Positions 35,330 to 44,289 of a stretch of DNA of 64,000 nucleotides are shown one piece after another (within the stretch, counting starts at the first letter, position 1; each line of letters starts with the position of its first letter). The stretch spans positions 62,001 to 126,000 of the forward strand of contig CANMQJ010000001.1 in NCBI GenBank assembly GCA_947500005.1. Direction: 5' to 3'. The position numbers were made by a program, and so were the translations under genes. The DNA is from an uncultured Paracoccaceae bacterium (GTDB taxonomy: Bacteria > Pseudomonadota > Alphaproteobacteria > Rhodobacterales > Rhodobacteraceae). Below the pieces are notes generated by a model. The model saw only the letters and a program-made list of their open reading frames with translations, was not told the DNA's origin and did not search any database.

Positions 35330-36018
35330 TGATCCTAAACGCCTTTTTCGCCGCCTTGGGCCAGATGGGTGACCCACGGTTCCGCAAGGTTCTGTTCCTC
35401 GGCGTCGGACTGACCTTCGCGTTGCTGATCGCCACCTATGCGGGGTTTCTCTGGCTCATCGACTGGTTGGTGGGGGAGGAAGCGACCCTGCCCGTGCTGG
35501 GTGAGGTAACCTGGCTGAACGATCTGCTGAGCGTCTCGTCCTTTCTGTTCATGATGGTGCTCTCGATCTTCCTCATGGTGCCGGTGGCCTCTGCCATCAC
35601 CTCGATGTTTCTCGACGAGGTGGCGCAAGCGGTCGAGGACCGGCATTACCCCGCCCTGCCGCCTGCGCCGAAAGTGCCGTTTCTCGACTCGCTTTGGGAC
35701 ACGTTGGGCTTCCTGGGCATCATCATCCTTGCGAACCTGTTGGCGCTGATCATTTACGCTTTCTTTCCCCCCTTCGCGCCCTTCATCTTCTGGGGCATGA
35801 ACGGGTTCCTGCTGGGACGAGAGTATTTCACCCTTGCAGCGATGCGGCGCCTGGGGCGTCCGGGTGCGCGGGAATTACGGCGCCGGCACACGGGCAAGAT
35901 CTGGCTGGCCGGGACGATGATGGCCATTCCGTTGTCCATCCCGCTGGTAAACCTGCTGATCCCGATCCTTGGGGCGGCGACGTTCACCCACATCTATCAC
36001 GCGGTCAGCCGCCGCTGA
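35326..36018 (+). CDS. EI24 domain protein (CysZ-like membrane protein)
   Basis: A 230-residue membrane protein with hydrophobic segments at about 20-45, 65-90, 130-160 and 195-225. It has the EI24/CysZ layout, with VPVASAITSMFLDEVAQAVEDRHYP and GFLLGREYFTLAAMRRLG. CysZ proteins carry sulfate in enterobacteria, but the alphaproteobacterial members are not proven sulfate transporters. The start lies on the ATGA overlap with the nitroreductase gene, which suggests cotranslation. Confidence 0.83.
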   Translation: MMILNAFFAALGQMGDPRFRKVLFLGVGLTFALLIATYAGFLWLIDWLVGEEATLPVLGEVTWLNDLLSVSSFLFMMVLSIFLMVPVASAITSMFLDEVAQAVEDRHYPALPPAPKVPFLDSLWDTLGFLGIIILANLLALIIYAFFPPFAPFIFWGMNGFLLGREYFTLAAMRRLGRPGARELRRRHTGKIWLAGTMMAIPLSIPLVNLLIPILGAATFTHIYHAVSRR

Positions 36019-36098
36019 AATTCTTATTGCGCGTACAGATTTCATGCTAGCCTCGCCTCGATCGCCGGACGTCCCCGCGCGGGCAAGGGAGGAGAGAC

Positions 36099-36929
36099 AT
36101 GCGGAACGTGATTGCGTCCCTGGCGATATGTGCCGCCGGAATGGCCGCGGCCGAGATTTCCGTCGAACGGGGTGAATACCTGGTCCGAGGACCGGCGGGA
36201 TGCGGTAACTGCCACACGCCCAAAGGCCCCACCGGGCCGGACAAGGCCAACGAGATGGGCGGCTTCCTGGTCGAAAAGAACGAATTCTTCGAAGCCTGGG
36301 CCCCCAATATCACGCCCGGTAGCCGCATCGCCGATTGGAGCGACGCGGAGCTGGCAAGGGCCATCCGCGAGGGCATTCGTCCCGATGGCAGCTTGATTGG
36401 CCCGCCCATGCCGATCGGTCTCTATCGCGGGCTGTCCGATGACGACCTGACTTCCATGGTGGCCTTTCTACGAACCCTGCCGCCCAGCGCCAACGAGACA
36501 CCGGCCTCGACCTACAACATTCCGCTTCCCCCGAACTATGGCCCCCCGGTAGAAAGCGTCAGCGCGCCGGAGAAGGGGCCGACCGCCGAATACGGTGCCT
36601 ATCTTGCGGGCCCTGTTGCGCATTGTACCGAGTGTCACACCACCTTCGGACCGCAGGGGCCGATGCTGGACACACATCTTGGTGCTGGCGGCTACGCCTT
36701 TCACGGCCCTTGGGGCATTACGATCGCGCCCAACATAACAAGCCATGAAGACGGTCTGGCCGGATATTCCGACGACGAATTGAAAACGATGATCACGCTG
36801 GGCATCAGGCCGGACGGATCGCAGATGAACCCGCCTATGGGCTATCACCACTACGCCCTCATGACGCCCGACGACCTTGAAGCGGTCGTGCGGTATCTGC
36901 GGACAATCCCGCCGCTGCCCGACCCCTAG
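36099..36929 (+). CDS. diheme c-type cytochrome
   Basis: A 276-residue periplasmic protein. It has a signal peptide (cleaved near AAAEIS) and two heme c motifs, CGNCH (35-39) and CTECH (176-180). Each is followed by a region with a likely axial Met (GPPMPIG and NPPMGYH). The two halves look like repeated class I domains, as in the cytochrome subunits of membrane alcohol or gluconate dehydrogenases. Here no dehydrogenase gene is beside it, so it may be a free electron carrier. A GGGAGGAGAG ribosome site precedes the ATG. Confidence 0.9.
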   Translation: MRNVIASLAICAAGMAAAEISVERGEYLVRGPAGCGNCHTPKGPTGPDKANEMGGFLVEKNEFFEAWAPNITPGSRIADWSDAELARAIREGIRPDGSLIGPPMPIGLYRGLSDDDLTSMVAFLRTLPPSANETPASTYNIPLPPNYGPPVESVSAPEKGPTAEYGAYLAGPVAHCTECHTTFGPQGPMLDTHLGAGGYAFHGPWGITIAPNITSHEDGLAGYSDDELKTMITLGIRPDGSQMNPPMGYHHYALMTPDDLEAVVRYLRTIPPLPDP

Positions 36930-36931
36930 GG

Positions 36932-38251
36932 TCACTCATACACAAAGGATTCAGAGAGGATCCGGTGTTTCGGCACACCGATTGCCCGCAAGGCTGAACG
37001 AACCGCGGACAGCATCCCCGGCGGCCCGCACAGGATATAGACTCGATCCTGACTGCCCGCATCGGGAAAGACCCGGGAGAGCAGGGCGCGGTCGATCATT
37101 CCAGTCTCTCCCGTCCACCCCGCGGGTGGTTCGGACAGAACATGGATCAGCCGCAGATCAGCCGCTTGCGCCATCGCGTCCAGAGGGCCGCCATCCACGA
37201 TCTGCTCAGCCGCCCGGTTCCCGTAAAGCAGCGTGACCGGGCGTGTATCCCTTGTCGCGCGCATTTCGTAAAGAAGACCCAGCATCGGCGCAATCCCCAC
37301 CCCGCCGGCGATCAGCGCAATCTCGGGTGCGGATTGGCCTGTTAGCGTCAGATGCCCGAAAGGACCATCCAAATAGGCGCGCGCACCCGGTTCAACACGA
37401 CCAAGGCTACGCGTGAAATCACCAAGCTCCTTTATCACGAAGCGAACCTCTGGCCCCTCGGATGGCGCCGAGGCGATGGAAAACGGGTTGTCTGCGACCG
37501 AGAACGGATGTCGGCCCAGTTGCAGCCACGCGAATTGCCCGGCATCATAGCGCAACCCGTCATGCCCCTCGGGCCCGAGCACGAGTTCCCATGTACGGTC
37601 GGCCACCCGATCCACCCGCGCAACGCGCCAGGGCCGCCGCGCACGGATCAGCGGGGCAAGAAGGTAGACCCTTAGCAGCGACAGAACCGCGACGGCGCCC
37701 AACAGGAGCCAGAAGCCGGTGAGCCAGGGATGCGCACTGTAGCGGCCGGCAACGAGAATGTGCCAGATCATGACCCCCGCCAGTGCCAGCGCGGTCAGCC
37801 CGTGGCCCAGCCGCCAGCGTTGATAGCGCCTTTCGGGATCTCCGCGCGAGATCGCCAATCCGACCAGAACGACCAGCAGGCACCAGGCCGCCAAGCCGGG
37901 CAGGATGGTTTCCGGTGTCCAGCTGAGCGTGAATTGCCGCGTGCTGTCCCAAGCCAGCGGGGGGTTGCGATCCGCCCGGTAGAGGAAGGGGTGGAGCAGC
38001 GCGAGGACCAGCGCCACGCGGGCCAGCCGTTGATGCCAGCGCATCGTGACATCCATTCCGATGCGGGCCGAAATCAGCCTGAAACGCCCCGAAAGCGGGA
38101 ATTCCATCAGGATGATCGCGGCGGCCACCAGCCCGGTTCCTGCCGCCACCTCGTCCCAAAGGCTCCGCGGCGGGACACCCTGCATCACCGCGAGGACCAG
38201 GGGCGCTGCGATGATCGCGAGGTAGAATGGATAAACCAGCCAGCCGGGCAT
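36932..38251 (-). CDS. ferric-reductase-like flavocytochrome
   Basis: A 439-residue membrane oxidoreductase. About six membrane helices carry likely heme b histidines (MRWHQRLARVALVLALLHPF and GHGLTALALAGVMIWHILV). A cytosolic FAD domain (HPFSVADNPFSIASAP) and an NAD(P)H domain (LIAGGVGIAPMLGLLYEM, LCGPPGM) follow. It belongs to the FRE/NOX-like group and would pass electrons from NAD(P)H across the membrane to a ferric or other acceptor. GAGGGGAGGGG precedes the start at 38251. It converges on the diheme cytochrome gene, with two bases between the stops. Confidence 0.88.
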   Translation of the reverse strand: MPGWLVYPFYLAIIAAPLVLAVMQGVPPRSLWDEVAAGTGLVAAAIILMEFPLSGRFRLISARIGMDVTMRWHQRLARVALVLALLHPFLYRADRNPPLAWDSTRQFTLSWTPETILPGLAAWCLLVVLVGLAISRGDPERRYQRWRLGHGLTALALAGVMIWHILVAGRYSAHPWLTGFWLLLGAVAVLSLLRVYLLAPLIRARRPWRVARVDRVADRTWELVLGPEGHDGLRYDAGQFAWLQLGRHPFSVADNPFSIASAPSEGPEVRFVIKELGDFTRSLGRVEPGARAYLDGPFGHLTLTGQSAPEIALIAGGVGIAPMLGLLYEMRATRDTRPVTLLYGNRAAEQIVDGGPLDAMAQAADLRLIHVLSEPPAGWTGETGMIDRALLSRVFPDAGSQDRVYILCGPPGMLSAVRSALRAIGVPKHRILSESFVYE

Positions 38252-38306
38252 CGCCCCTCCCCTCAACGGCGCGAGTGACCGCCGACGGCGCAACCCGGGC
38301 CGAGCG

Positions 38307-38591
38307 TCAGTCCGTCGCGCCTACAGGCGGCAGGTTCTTCGTCCAATCGAAATCGGTCCAGGTGATCCAGCCGCTCAGAATGATTCCCGCAATCACGATC
38401 CATAGCCCGATGGTGATCCAGGTCGTGATCCACGCCTTGCGCTTGAGGTTATGCACCTCGGGCGCACCGGCGTGTGTACCGGGCACGATCTCTCCCAGGT
38501 CGCCCTGGGTCTTCAGCCGGACCGGGATGACCATCAGGAAGGTCAGAAACCAGATGACGGCGAAAAGAACGATGGCCGAGGTGATGGACAT
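38307..38591 (-). CDS. DUF1467 family membrane protein
   Basis: A 94-residue protein with two membrane helices and the family motif VIPVRLKTQGDLGEIVPGTHAGAPEVHNLKRKAW between them. It is widely found in alphaproteobacteria next to methylmalonyl-CoA epimerase, as here (mce lies 37 bases upstream on the same strand). Function unknown. Confidence 0.9.
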   Translation of the reverse strand: MSITSAIVLFAVIWFLTFLMVIPVRLKTQGDLGEIVPGTHAGAPEVHNLKRKAWITTWITIGLWIVIAGIILSGWITWTDFDWTKNLPPVGATD

Positions 38592-38627
38592 ATGCGGATC
38601 TCCGGATGAACTGGGCGCGATATAGCC

Positions 38628-39032
38628 TCAGACCTGCTCCAGTTCCACCAGGCAGCCATTGAAATCCTTGGGGTGCAGGAACAGGACCGGTTTTCCATGC
38701 GCGCCGATCTTGGGCTCTCCCGAGCCCAGGACACGAGCACCGGCTTCCTTGAGGTGGTCGCGCGCTGCCAGGATATCCTCGACCTCGTAGCAGACATGGT
38801 GGATGCCGCCCGATGGATTCTTTTCCAGAAAGCCCTTGATCGGACTGTCCTCACCCAGAGGGTAGAGCAATTCGATCTTGGTGTTGGGAAGTTCGATGAA
38901 CACCACCGTGACGCCGTGATCGGGTTCGTCCTGCGGGGCGCCCACCTTGGCACCGAGCGCATTGCGATATTGCGCGGACGCCGCTTCGAGGTCAGGGACG
39001 GCAATGGCGACATGGTTCAGGCGGCCGATCAT
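38628..39032 (-). CDS. mce: methylmalonyl-CoA epimerase
   Basis: A 134-residue VOC-fold enzyme that interconverts (R)- and (S)-methylmalonyl-CoA in propionyl-CoA breakdown and the ethylmalonyl-CoA pathway. The start GRLNHVAIAVPDLEAAS holds the first metal His; GIHHVCYEVEDI holds the next. The C-terminal motif VLFLHPKDFNGCLVELEQV carries the final Glu. Length is normal. It lies upstream of DUF1467, likely in one transcript, and diverges from the response regulator gene. Confidence 0.93.
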   Translation of the reverse strand: MIGRLNHVAIAVPDLEAASAQYRNALGAKVGAPQDEPDHGVTVVFIELPNTKIELLYPLGEDSPIKGFLEKNPSGGIHHVCYEVEDILAARDHLKEAGARVLGSGEPKIGAHGKPVLFLHPKDFNGCLVELEQV

Positions 39033-39123
39033 CCGGGATCTCCTATTTTTAGCTGTTGGCTGGAGTTATGCGGCCAGCCCGGACAAAGGGCAAGTGCGCC
39101 AAACCGCGCGCGGGCAATCGTCC

Positions 39124-39138
39124 TTAACCCTTCGTTAG
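39124..39138 (+). promoter_or_regulatory. CtrA-like binding site
   Basis: TTAACCCTTCGTTAG: matches TTAA-N7-TTAA with one mismatch in the second half. It lies 46 bases before the response-regulator ATG, between divergent genes. Confidence 0.4.
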
Positions 39139-39184
39139 CCGGCAGCGCCTAGCGTGAACCTACCCGCAGTAGAGGAGCACCGAC

Positions 39185-39904
39185 ATGAACGATTCGGACC
39201 CGTTTGCCGCCCCCCACCACCTGCCGACGGCCGCCAGGCCGCTCTTGGGGCTGACGATCCTCGTGGTCGAGGACAGCCGCTATGCCTGCGAGGCGATGCG
39301 ATTGCTCTGCCTGCGGAGCGGCGCGCGCATCCGGCGGGCCGATTGCCTGCGCTCGGCCGAGCGCCATTTGCAGATCTATCGCCCCTCGGTCCTGATCGTG
39401 GATATGGGCCTGCCGGACGGTTCCGGCGCGGAGTTGATCGAGGAACAGGCCAATATCAGTCCGCGGGTCGGCGTCATCCTTGGAATGTCCGGCGACGATT
39501 ACGCGGAAAGCATCGCCTTGGCCGCGGGTGCCGACGGGTTCCTCGCGAAACCGATCCGCTCGCTCGCCGCATTCCAGGAGGCCGTCCTGTCCCGCCTGCC
39601 AGCCGACCGGCAGCCCATGGGCCCGCGTCTTCTGGTGGATGAAACGATCCGGCCCGACCCCCTCGCCTATCAGGACGACATGGCGCATATCGTCGACCTG
39701 CTGGCTGACCCCTCGGATCGCCGCGTGGTCGATTACGCGGCGCAGTTCCTGCGTGGGGTCGCGCGCGCAGCCGATGACGAGGCGTTGGCGCAGGCCGCGC
39801 ATGGCCTCGCGCGAGCCTGCGCCCGCGGCGGGCCGGTCATCGCAGATACTGCGCGGGTCGCGGGCCTGGTGCAGGAGCGCCTGCAGCACCGGAGGGCCAT
39901 CTGA
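39185..39904 (+). CDS. response regulator receiver protein with HPt-like C-terminal region
   Basis: A 239-residue two-part protein. Residues 22-138 are a CheY-like receiver with acidic pair Glu29/Asp30, phosphoacceptor Asp73 (LIVDMGLPDGSG) and Lys122 (FLAKPI). Residues 150-239 are all-helical and contain QAAHGLARACARGG with His206, reminiscent of a histidine phosphotransfer domain. There is no DNA-binding or enzyme output domain. A GAGGAG site precedes the ATG. A role as a phosphorelay shuttle is inferred. A CtrA-like site upstream hints at cell-cycle or motility control. Confidence 0.85.
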   Translation: MNDSDPFAAPHHLPTAARPLLGLTILVVEDSRYACEAMRLLCLRSGARIRRADCLRSAERHLQIYRPSVLIVDMGLPDGSGAELIEEQANISPRVGVILGMSGDDYAESIALAAGADGFLAKPIRSLAAFQEAVLSRLPADRQPMGPRLLVDETIRPDPLAYQDDMAHIVDLLADPSDRRVVDYAAQFLRGVARAADDEALAQAAHGLARACARGGPVIADTARVAGLVQERLQHRRAI

Positions 39905-39905
39905 A

Positions 39906-40082
39906 ATGCTCGAGAATTTCGGGGTGATGATCGCGACCCTATGCATTGCGCTTTACCTTCAGGCACGGGTAAACGCGCGTGGGATCAGGAGAAGCCGCGC
40001 GGAACATCACAACCCGCTGCTTCGCACCCTGGTGATCCCGCCGCAAAACGAGGGGACGCGACGGTTCCTGATCAGTCGTTGA
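39906..40082 (+). CDS. possible 58-residue small membrane protein
   Basis: An ATG one base after the response-regulator stop opens a 58-codon frame. It encodes one hydrophobic helix (FGVMIATLCIALYLQA) and a basic tail ending TRRFLISR. Position and spacing suggest translational coupling, but there is no family recognition, and the end overlaps the convergent acetyltransferase gene by 11 bases. Confidence 0.35.
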   Translation: MLENFGVMIATLCIALYLQARVNARGIRRSRAEHHNPLLRTLVIPPQNEGTRRFLISR

Positions 40083-40791
40083 GGGTCGGATCGGCGCCGA
40101 CCCGCACAAGGCGGGTAAGATCGGAGAGGCGTTCCAGCTGCTGCCCGTCCTCGGCGAAATTTTTGGGCGACAGCCACACGGAAAACGCTTCGCGCAGGGC
40201 GGGCCACTCCTTGTCGATCGCGGCGAACCAGGCGGTGTCGCGGTTGCGCCCCTTGACCACGGTGGCCTGGCGGAACACGCCCTCGTAGCTGAAGCCAAGC
40301 CGCTGCGCTGCGCGGCGCGACGGGCGGTTGAGCGCGTCGCATTTCCACTCGTAGCGGCGATAGCCGGCTTTGAAAGCCCATTCCATCATCAGGAACATCG
40401 CCTCGGTCGCGGCGCGGGTGCGCTGCAAGGCTGGGGCCATCGCGATGAACCCAACCTCGATCGAGCCCGCCTCGGGCTGCATCCGGAGATAGGAGGCGAA
40501 CCCGCCCCAAGTACCCGTCTCGAGATCGCGGATAGCGTAATAGCAGATGTCCTCACCTACCACCGCCTCGCGCATCCAGCGATGAAACTGCGCAGCAGAG
40601 GTGAAAGGCCCCACCGGCATGTAGTCCCAGACCCAGTCATGCCCGTCGAAGGCACGATAGAGAAGAGCCGCATGCGCATCCGCGTCGAGCGGCTCGAGGC
40701 AAGCGTAGCGGCCCGTCATCACGCTGCCGTCAGGTCGTGACGGCGGATGCCATCCGGTCACCACCAGTCCGCGAGGACGTGGGTCCTGCAT
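40072..40791 (-). CDS. GNAT family N-acetyltransferase
   Basis: A 239-residue acetyltransferase of the RimJ/RimL-like group. Motif A region reads GSIEVGFIAMAPALQRTRAATEAMFLMMEWAFKAGYRRYEWKCDALNRPSRRAAQRLGFSYEG, including the NxxSxxxxxxLGF element. The residues before it, up to YACLEPL, match the usual N-terminus. The start at 40791 has GGAGAG upstream. Substrate unknown. Confidence 0.88.
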   Translation of the reverse strand: MQDPRPRGLVVTGWHPPSRPDGSVMTGRYACLEPLDADAHAALLYRAFDGHDWVWDYMPVGPFTSAAQFHRWMREAVVGEDICYYAIRDLETGTWGGFASYLRMQPEAGSIEVGFIAMAPALQRTRAATEAMFLMMEWAFKAGYRRYEWKCDALNRPSRRAAQRLGFSYEGVFRQATVVKGRNRDTAWFAAIDKEWPALREAFSVWLSPKNFAEDGQQLERLSDLTRLVRVGADPTLND

Positions 40792-40871
40792 CTCGTCTCT
40801 CCTTTTCGGTCCGGCTGGCAGAATAGGCACGCCGCATGCGGTCTGGAAAGAGGCAATCGGGCAAGCCGAAC

Positions 40872-40897
40872 GGAACCTGCGGGGCCGGGGCGACGTT
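40872..40897 (+). promoter_or_regulatory. EcfG-type general stress promoter for the hemerythrin gene
   Basis: GGAAC, 17 bases, CGTT, ending 34 bases before the hemerythrin ATG and pointing into it. Confidence 0.65.
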
Positions 40898-40931
40898 TGA
40901 ATGACATCAGATCAGGCCGCACGAGGACCTC

Positions 40932-41408
40932 ATGCCATCCATCTACGAAACCCTGAAGAAAGACCACGACAATCACCGCACCCTGCTGAACAGGATCGCC
41001 GATACGTCCGGTGACAGCCAGGAGCGCAGAAACGCATGGCGCGAGTTCTACCGCGACGTGAAATCACACGCGGCCGCCGAGGAAGAGACCTTCTATTCCA
41101 AGCTGATGACCAAGACCTGGGGGCAGGATCAAGCCCGCCATTCGGTCCATGAACATCAGCAGATGGACGACATCATGGAAGAGCTGAACGGGATGGACAT
41201 GTCCTCTTCCGGGTGGCTCCGGCGTTTCGAGACGCTCAAGCATGATTACGAACACCACATGGACGAGGAGGAGAACGAGGTCTTCGACCGCGCGCGCGAG
41301 GTCATACCCGAAGACGAGATCGAGGATCATGACCGCCGGTTCCGCGACCGAAAGGACAAGGAACGTGACCTGGTCGAAGAAAAACGCCAAGACAGCCTGG
41401 AGGATTGA
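40932..41408 (+). CDS. hemerythrin domain protein
   Basis: A 158-residue four-helix protein with the HHE-type di-iron ligand pattern: His12 and His15 (KKDHDNHR), His46 and Glu50 (SHAAAEEETFY), His73/His75 (VHEHQQMDD), and His104/His108 (LKHDYEHHMDEEENEVF). The tail after residue 125 is highly charged (Asp/Arg/Glu/Lys). Such proteins bind O2, NO or iron, and in alphaproteobacteria they often belong to the general stress response, which the upstream EcfG-type promoter supports. Confidence 0.9.
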   Translation: MPSIYETLKKDHDNHRTLLNRIADTSGDSQERRNAWREFYRDVKSHAAAEEETFYSKLMTKTWGQDQARHSVHEHQQMDDIMEELNGMDMSSSGWLRRFETLKHDYEHHMDEEENEVFDRAREVIPEDEIEDHDRRFRDRKDKERDLVEEKRQDSLED

Positions 41409-41412
41409 AGCC

Positions 41413-41541
41413 ATGCACCCCAATCACGCCCGCGCCCTGCTGATCCGTCACCGCCCGGGTCGCGCGATCGTCCACGCAGCCGTTCCGCCTGCCCCATCGC
41501 TGGGCCAAGCGCTGCTACTGTTTCTCAAGCGGCTGTTCTGA
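41413..41541 (+). CDS. possible 42-residue small protein downstream of hemerythrin
   Basis: An ATG four bases after the hemerythrin stop opens a 42-codon basic frame (MHPNHARALLIRHRPGRAIV ... FLKRLF) that ends three bases before the convergent aspS stop. Position in a likely stress transcript is the only support. A GATTGAAG stretch is the only, weak, ribosome site. Confidence 0.3.
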   Translation: MHPNHARALLIRHRPGRAIVHAAVPPAPSLGQALLLFLKRLF

Positions 41542-41544
41542 ACC

Positions 41545-43320
41545 TCAGTCCTGCGGGATCACCCGCAGGCCAAGCTCCATCAACTGGTCCGAAGACGGGT
41601 CGGAGGGTGCCTGCATCATCAGGTCCTCGGCGCGCTGGTTCATCGGGAACATGATGACCTCGCGGATGTTCGAGGTCTCGGCCAGCAGCATCACGATCCG
41701 GTCGATGCCGGCCGCACAGCCGCCATGCGGGGGCGCGCCATAGTGGAAGGCGTTGTAGAGCGCGCCGAACCGGCTCTTGACCTCCTGCTCGCCATAGCCC
41801 GCCAGTTCAAAGGCCTTGAGCATGATCTCGGGCTTGTGGTTCCGGATGGCGCCCGAGACGAGTTCATAGCCGTTGCACGCCAGATCGTACTGGTAGCCTC
41901 TGACCGCGAGCGGATCGCCCTGAAGCGCCTCCATCCCGCCTTGCGGCATCGAGAAGGGGTTATGCTCGAAATCGATTTCGCCGGTTTCCTCGTCCTTTTC
42001 GTAGATCGGGAAATCCACGATCCAGGCAAAGGCGAAGCGGTCGGTTTCGGTCAGGTTCAACTCCGCGCCGATCACGTCACGCGCCTTGCCCGCCACGCGC
42101 TCGAAGCTCTTGGGCTTGCCGCCGAGGAAGAAGGCCGCATCGCCCTGCCCGAGGCCCAGTTGCTGCCGGATAGCCTCGGTCCGCTCGGGGCCGATATTCT
42201 TGGCCAGCGGGCCCGCTGCTTCCATCCCGTCCGATCCCTCGCGCCAGAAGATGTAGCCCATTCCGGGCAGCCCTTCTTTCTGGGCAAAGGCGTTCATGCG
42301 GTCGCAGAACTTGCGTGACCCGCCACCGGGGGCCGGGATGGCGCGGATCTGGGTGCCTTCCTGTTCCAGCAACTTGGCGAAGATCGCGAAGCCCGAGCCG
42401 CGGAAATGCTCGGAGCAATCCTGCATCTTGATCGGGTTGCGCAGGTCGGGCTTGTCGGTGCCGTACCACAGCGCGGCATCGGCATAAGAGATTTGCGGCC
42501 AGACCTGATCGACTTTTTTCCCGCCGCCGAACTCCTCGAAGATGCCGGCAAGCACCGGCTGGATCGTGTCGAAGACATCCTGCTGCTCGACAAAGGACAT
42601 CTCCATGTCGAGCTGGTAGAAATCGGTGGGCGAGCGGTCGGCGCGCGGATCCTCGTCGCGGAAACAGGGCGCGATCTGGAAATACTTGTCGAAACCCGAC
42701 ACCATGATCAGCTGCTTGAACTGCTGGGGCGCCTGAGGCAGGGCATAGAATTTGCCCGGATGCAGGCGCGAAGGCACCAGGAAGTCGCGCGCGCCCTCGG
42801 GGCTGGACGCGGTGATGATCGGCGTCTGGTATTCGCGGAAGCCCTTGTCCCACATGCGGCGACGGATCGAGGCCACCACGTCCGAACGCAGGGCCATGTT
42901 GCGTTGCATCGCTTCGCGGCGCAGGTCGAGGTAGCGATAGCGCAGACGCGTTTCCTCGGGGTATTCCTGATCGCCGAAGACCATCAGCGGCAGTTCGTTG
43001 GCGCGCCCGAGGATCTCGAGTTCGCGCACATAGACCTCGATTTCGCCCGTCGGGATCTTGGGGTTTACCAGTTCGGGGTCGCGCGCCTTGACCGTTCCGT
43101 CAATGCGGATGCACCATTCGGCACGGACCTTCTCAAGCTCGGCAAAGGCCGCGCTGTCCCCATCGCAAAGCACCTGTGTGATGCCGTAGTGATCGCGCAG
43201 ATCGACGAACAGCACGCCACCATGGTCGCGGATGCGGTGCACCCAGCCCGAAAGGCGAACGGTGTCACCGACATTGGCGGCGGTCAGGTCTGCGCAGGTA
43301 TGGCTGCGATAGGCGTGCAT
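41545..43320 (-). CDS. aspS: aspartyl-tRNA synthetase
   Basis: A 591-residue class II synthetase of the bacterial type. The N-terminal OB-fold anticodon domain includes [26 protein letters not shown]. Motif 2 is [22 protein letters not shown]. The bacterial GAD insert lies between motifs 2 and 3, and motif 3 is [13 protein letters not shown]. In alphaproteobacteria AspRS is often non-discriminating and also charges tRNA-Asn; this cannot be settled from motifs here. Confidence 0.97.
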   Translation of the reverse strand: MHAYRSHTCADLTAANVGDTVRLSGWVHRIRDHGGVLFVDLRDHYGITQVLCDGDSAAFAELEKVRAEWCIRIDGTVKARDPELVNPKIPTGEIEVYVRELEILGRANELPLMVFGDQEYPEETRLRYRYLDLRREAMQRNMALRSDVVASIRRRMWDKGFREYQTPIITASSPEGARDFLVPSRLHPGKFYALPQAPQQFKQLIMVSGFDKYFQIAPCFRDEDPRADRSPTDFYQLDMEMSFVEQQDVFDTIQPVLAGIFEEFGGGKKVDQVWPQISYADAALWYGTDKPDLRNPIKMQDCSEHFRGSGFAIFAKLLEQEGTQIRAIPAPGGGSRKFCDRMNAFAQKEGLPGMGYIFWREGSDGMEAAGPLAKNIGPERTEAIRQQLGLGQGDAAFFLGGKPKSFERVAGKARDVIGAELNLTETDRFAFAWIVDFPIYEKDEETGEIDFEHNPFSMPQGGMEALQGDPLAVRGYQYDLACNGYELVSGAIRNHKPEIMLKAFELAGYGEQEVKSRFGALYNAFHYGAPPHGGCAAGIDRIVMLLAETSNIREVIMFPMNQRAEDLMMQAPSDPSSDQLMELGLRVIPQD

Positions 43321-43409
43321 CGGTCATGTCCCCTGTTTGGGCGGAAAAGCGTCGCGCCGATACACCGCGATGAGGGCGGGAAGTCAAGGGACGAGGCATT
43401 TCAACCGGG

Positions 43410-44093
43410 TCAAAACGGCCTTTCGACGTTGACCGCCAGGAAAAAGGCTCCGAGCCCGACGATGAAAATGATGTTGCCGGCCAGCGTGTGCAGCAGCACC
43501 GCCAGTGCGAAGGAGCCGCGGGCCCGGTAGGCCCGTGCAAAGACCAGCCCGCCCACGAACGTCATGGCCGCGACCACCCAGCTCCAATACATCAGGTGGG
43601 CAAAGGAGAACACGGCCGCGTTCAGGATGTCGGCCCGCCAACCACCGGGCAGGATGCGGTGGTAACGGCGATAGAAGAGCGGCCGGAACAGCAATTCCTG
43701 GGGCAGCACCGACAGGACCGGATAAGACAACAGGAGGTAGACTAGAAGATCGGGGCGCTCCCTGACCATGTAGAAGGCGAACTCGGGCCGAGTGACATAT
43801 ATCACCGCCACGCACACGGCGAGCACGACAAGAGAAGCCAGCAGAAGCTCAAGACCGCGCCAGTTCCCCCATCCTCTCCGCAGTTCCGCCCAGGAGAATC
43901 CGGGCGTTATGTGAAGAAGCCCCAGACCCAGGGTGGTGAAGACGAAAAGCGCCGGGTAGAAACCATCGGCAGGCAACAGAAGCGCCACACCCAAGGGAAC
44001 AGCCATGAAAAGAAGGACGAACTCAGCGTAAAGCTGGGTGCGATAGCTCTCGGGCTGATAGAGAACAATCGGGCTGTTCGTCGTCTTTCGCAT
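43410..44093 (-). CDS. CPBP family intramembrane metalloprotease
   Basis: A 227-residue membrane protein with about eight hydrophobic segments and the Abi/CPBP motifs: PQELLFRPLFYRR (E-x3-R, with Gln in place of the first Glu of the common EE pair), FSFAHLMYW and LLHTLAGN. Such proteins are type II CAAX-prenyl-protease-like glutamic or metal proteases. The start MRKTTNSPIV at 44093 was preferred; the longer frame crosses the carB start region. Target unknown. Confidence 0.82.
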   Translation of the reverse strand: MRKTTNSPIVLYQPESYRTQLYAEFVLLFMAVPLGVALLLPADGFYPALFVFTTLGLGLLHITPGFSWAELRRGWGNWRGLELLLASLVVLAVCVAVIYVTRPEFAFYMVRERPDLLVYLLLSYPVLSVLPQELLFRPLFYRRYHRILPGGWRADILNAAVFSFAHLMYWSWVVAAMTFVGGLVFARAYRARGSFALAVLLHTLAGNIIFIVGLGAFFLAVNVERPF

Positions 44094-44289
44094 AGATGCT
44101 CCGTCTTTCGCGATCTGAACGGCAATCGCCGCGAGTCGAAAACGTGGATGCACCGCAGAGGGTTCCCCGACGCGCGTCGGTCGGGGCCCGGAACACCCCC
44201 TTGCACCTTTCCTCTCACTGCCTATAACGCAGGACAATTTGGGCACCCTCAGGGTGTCTGACTCGCGACGTAGAACCAGGGGACGCGCC

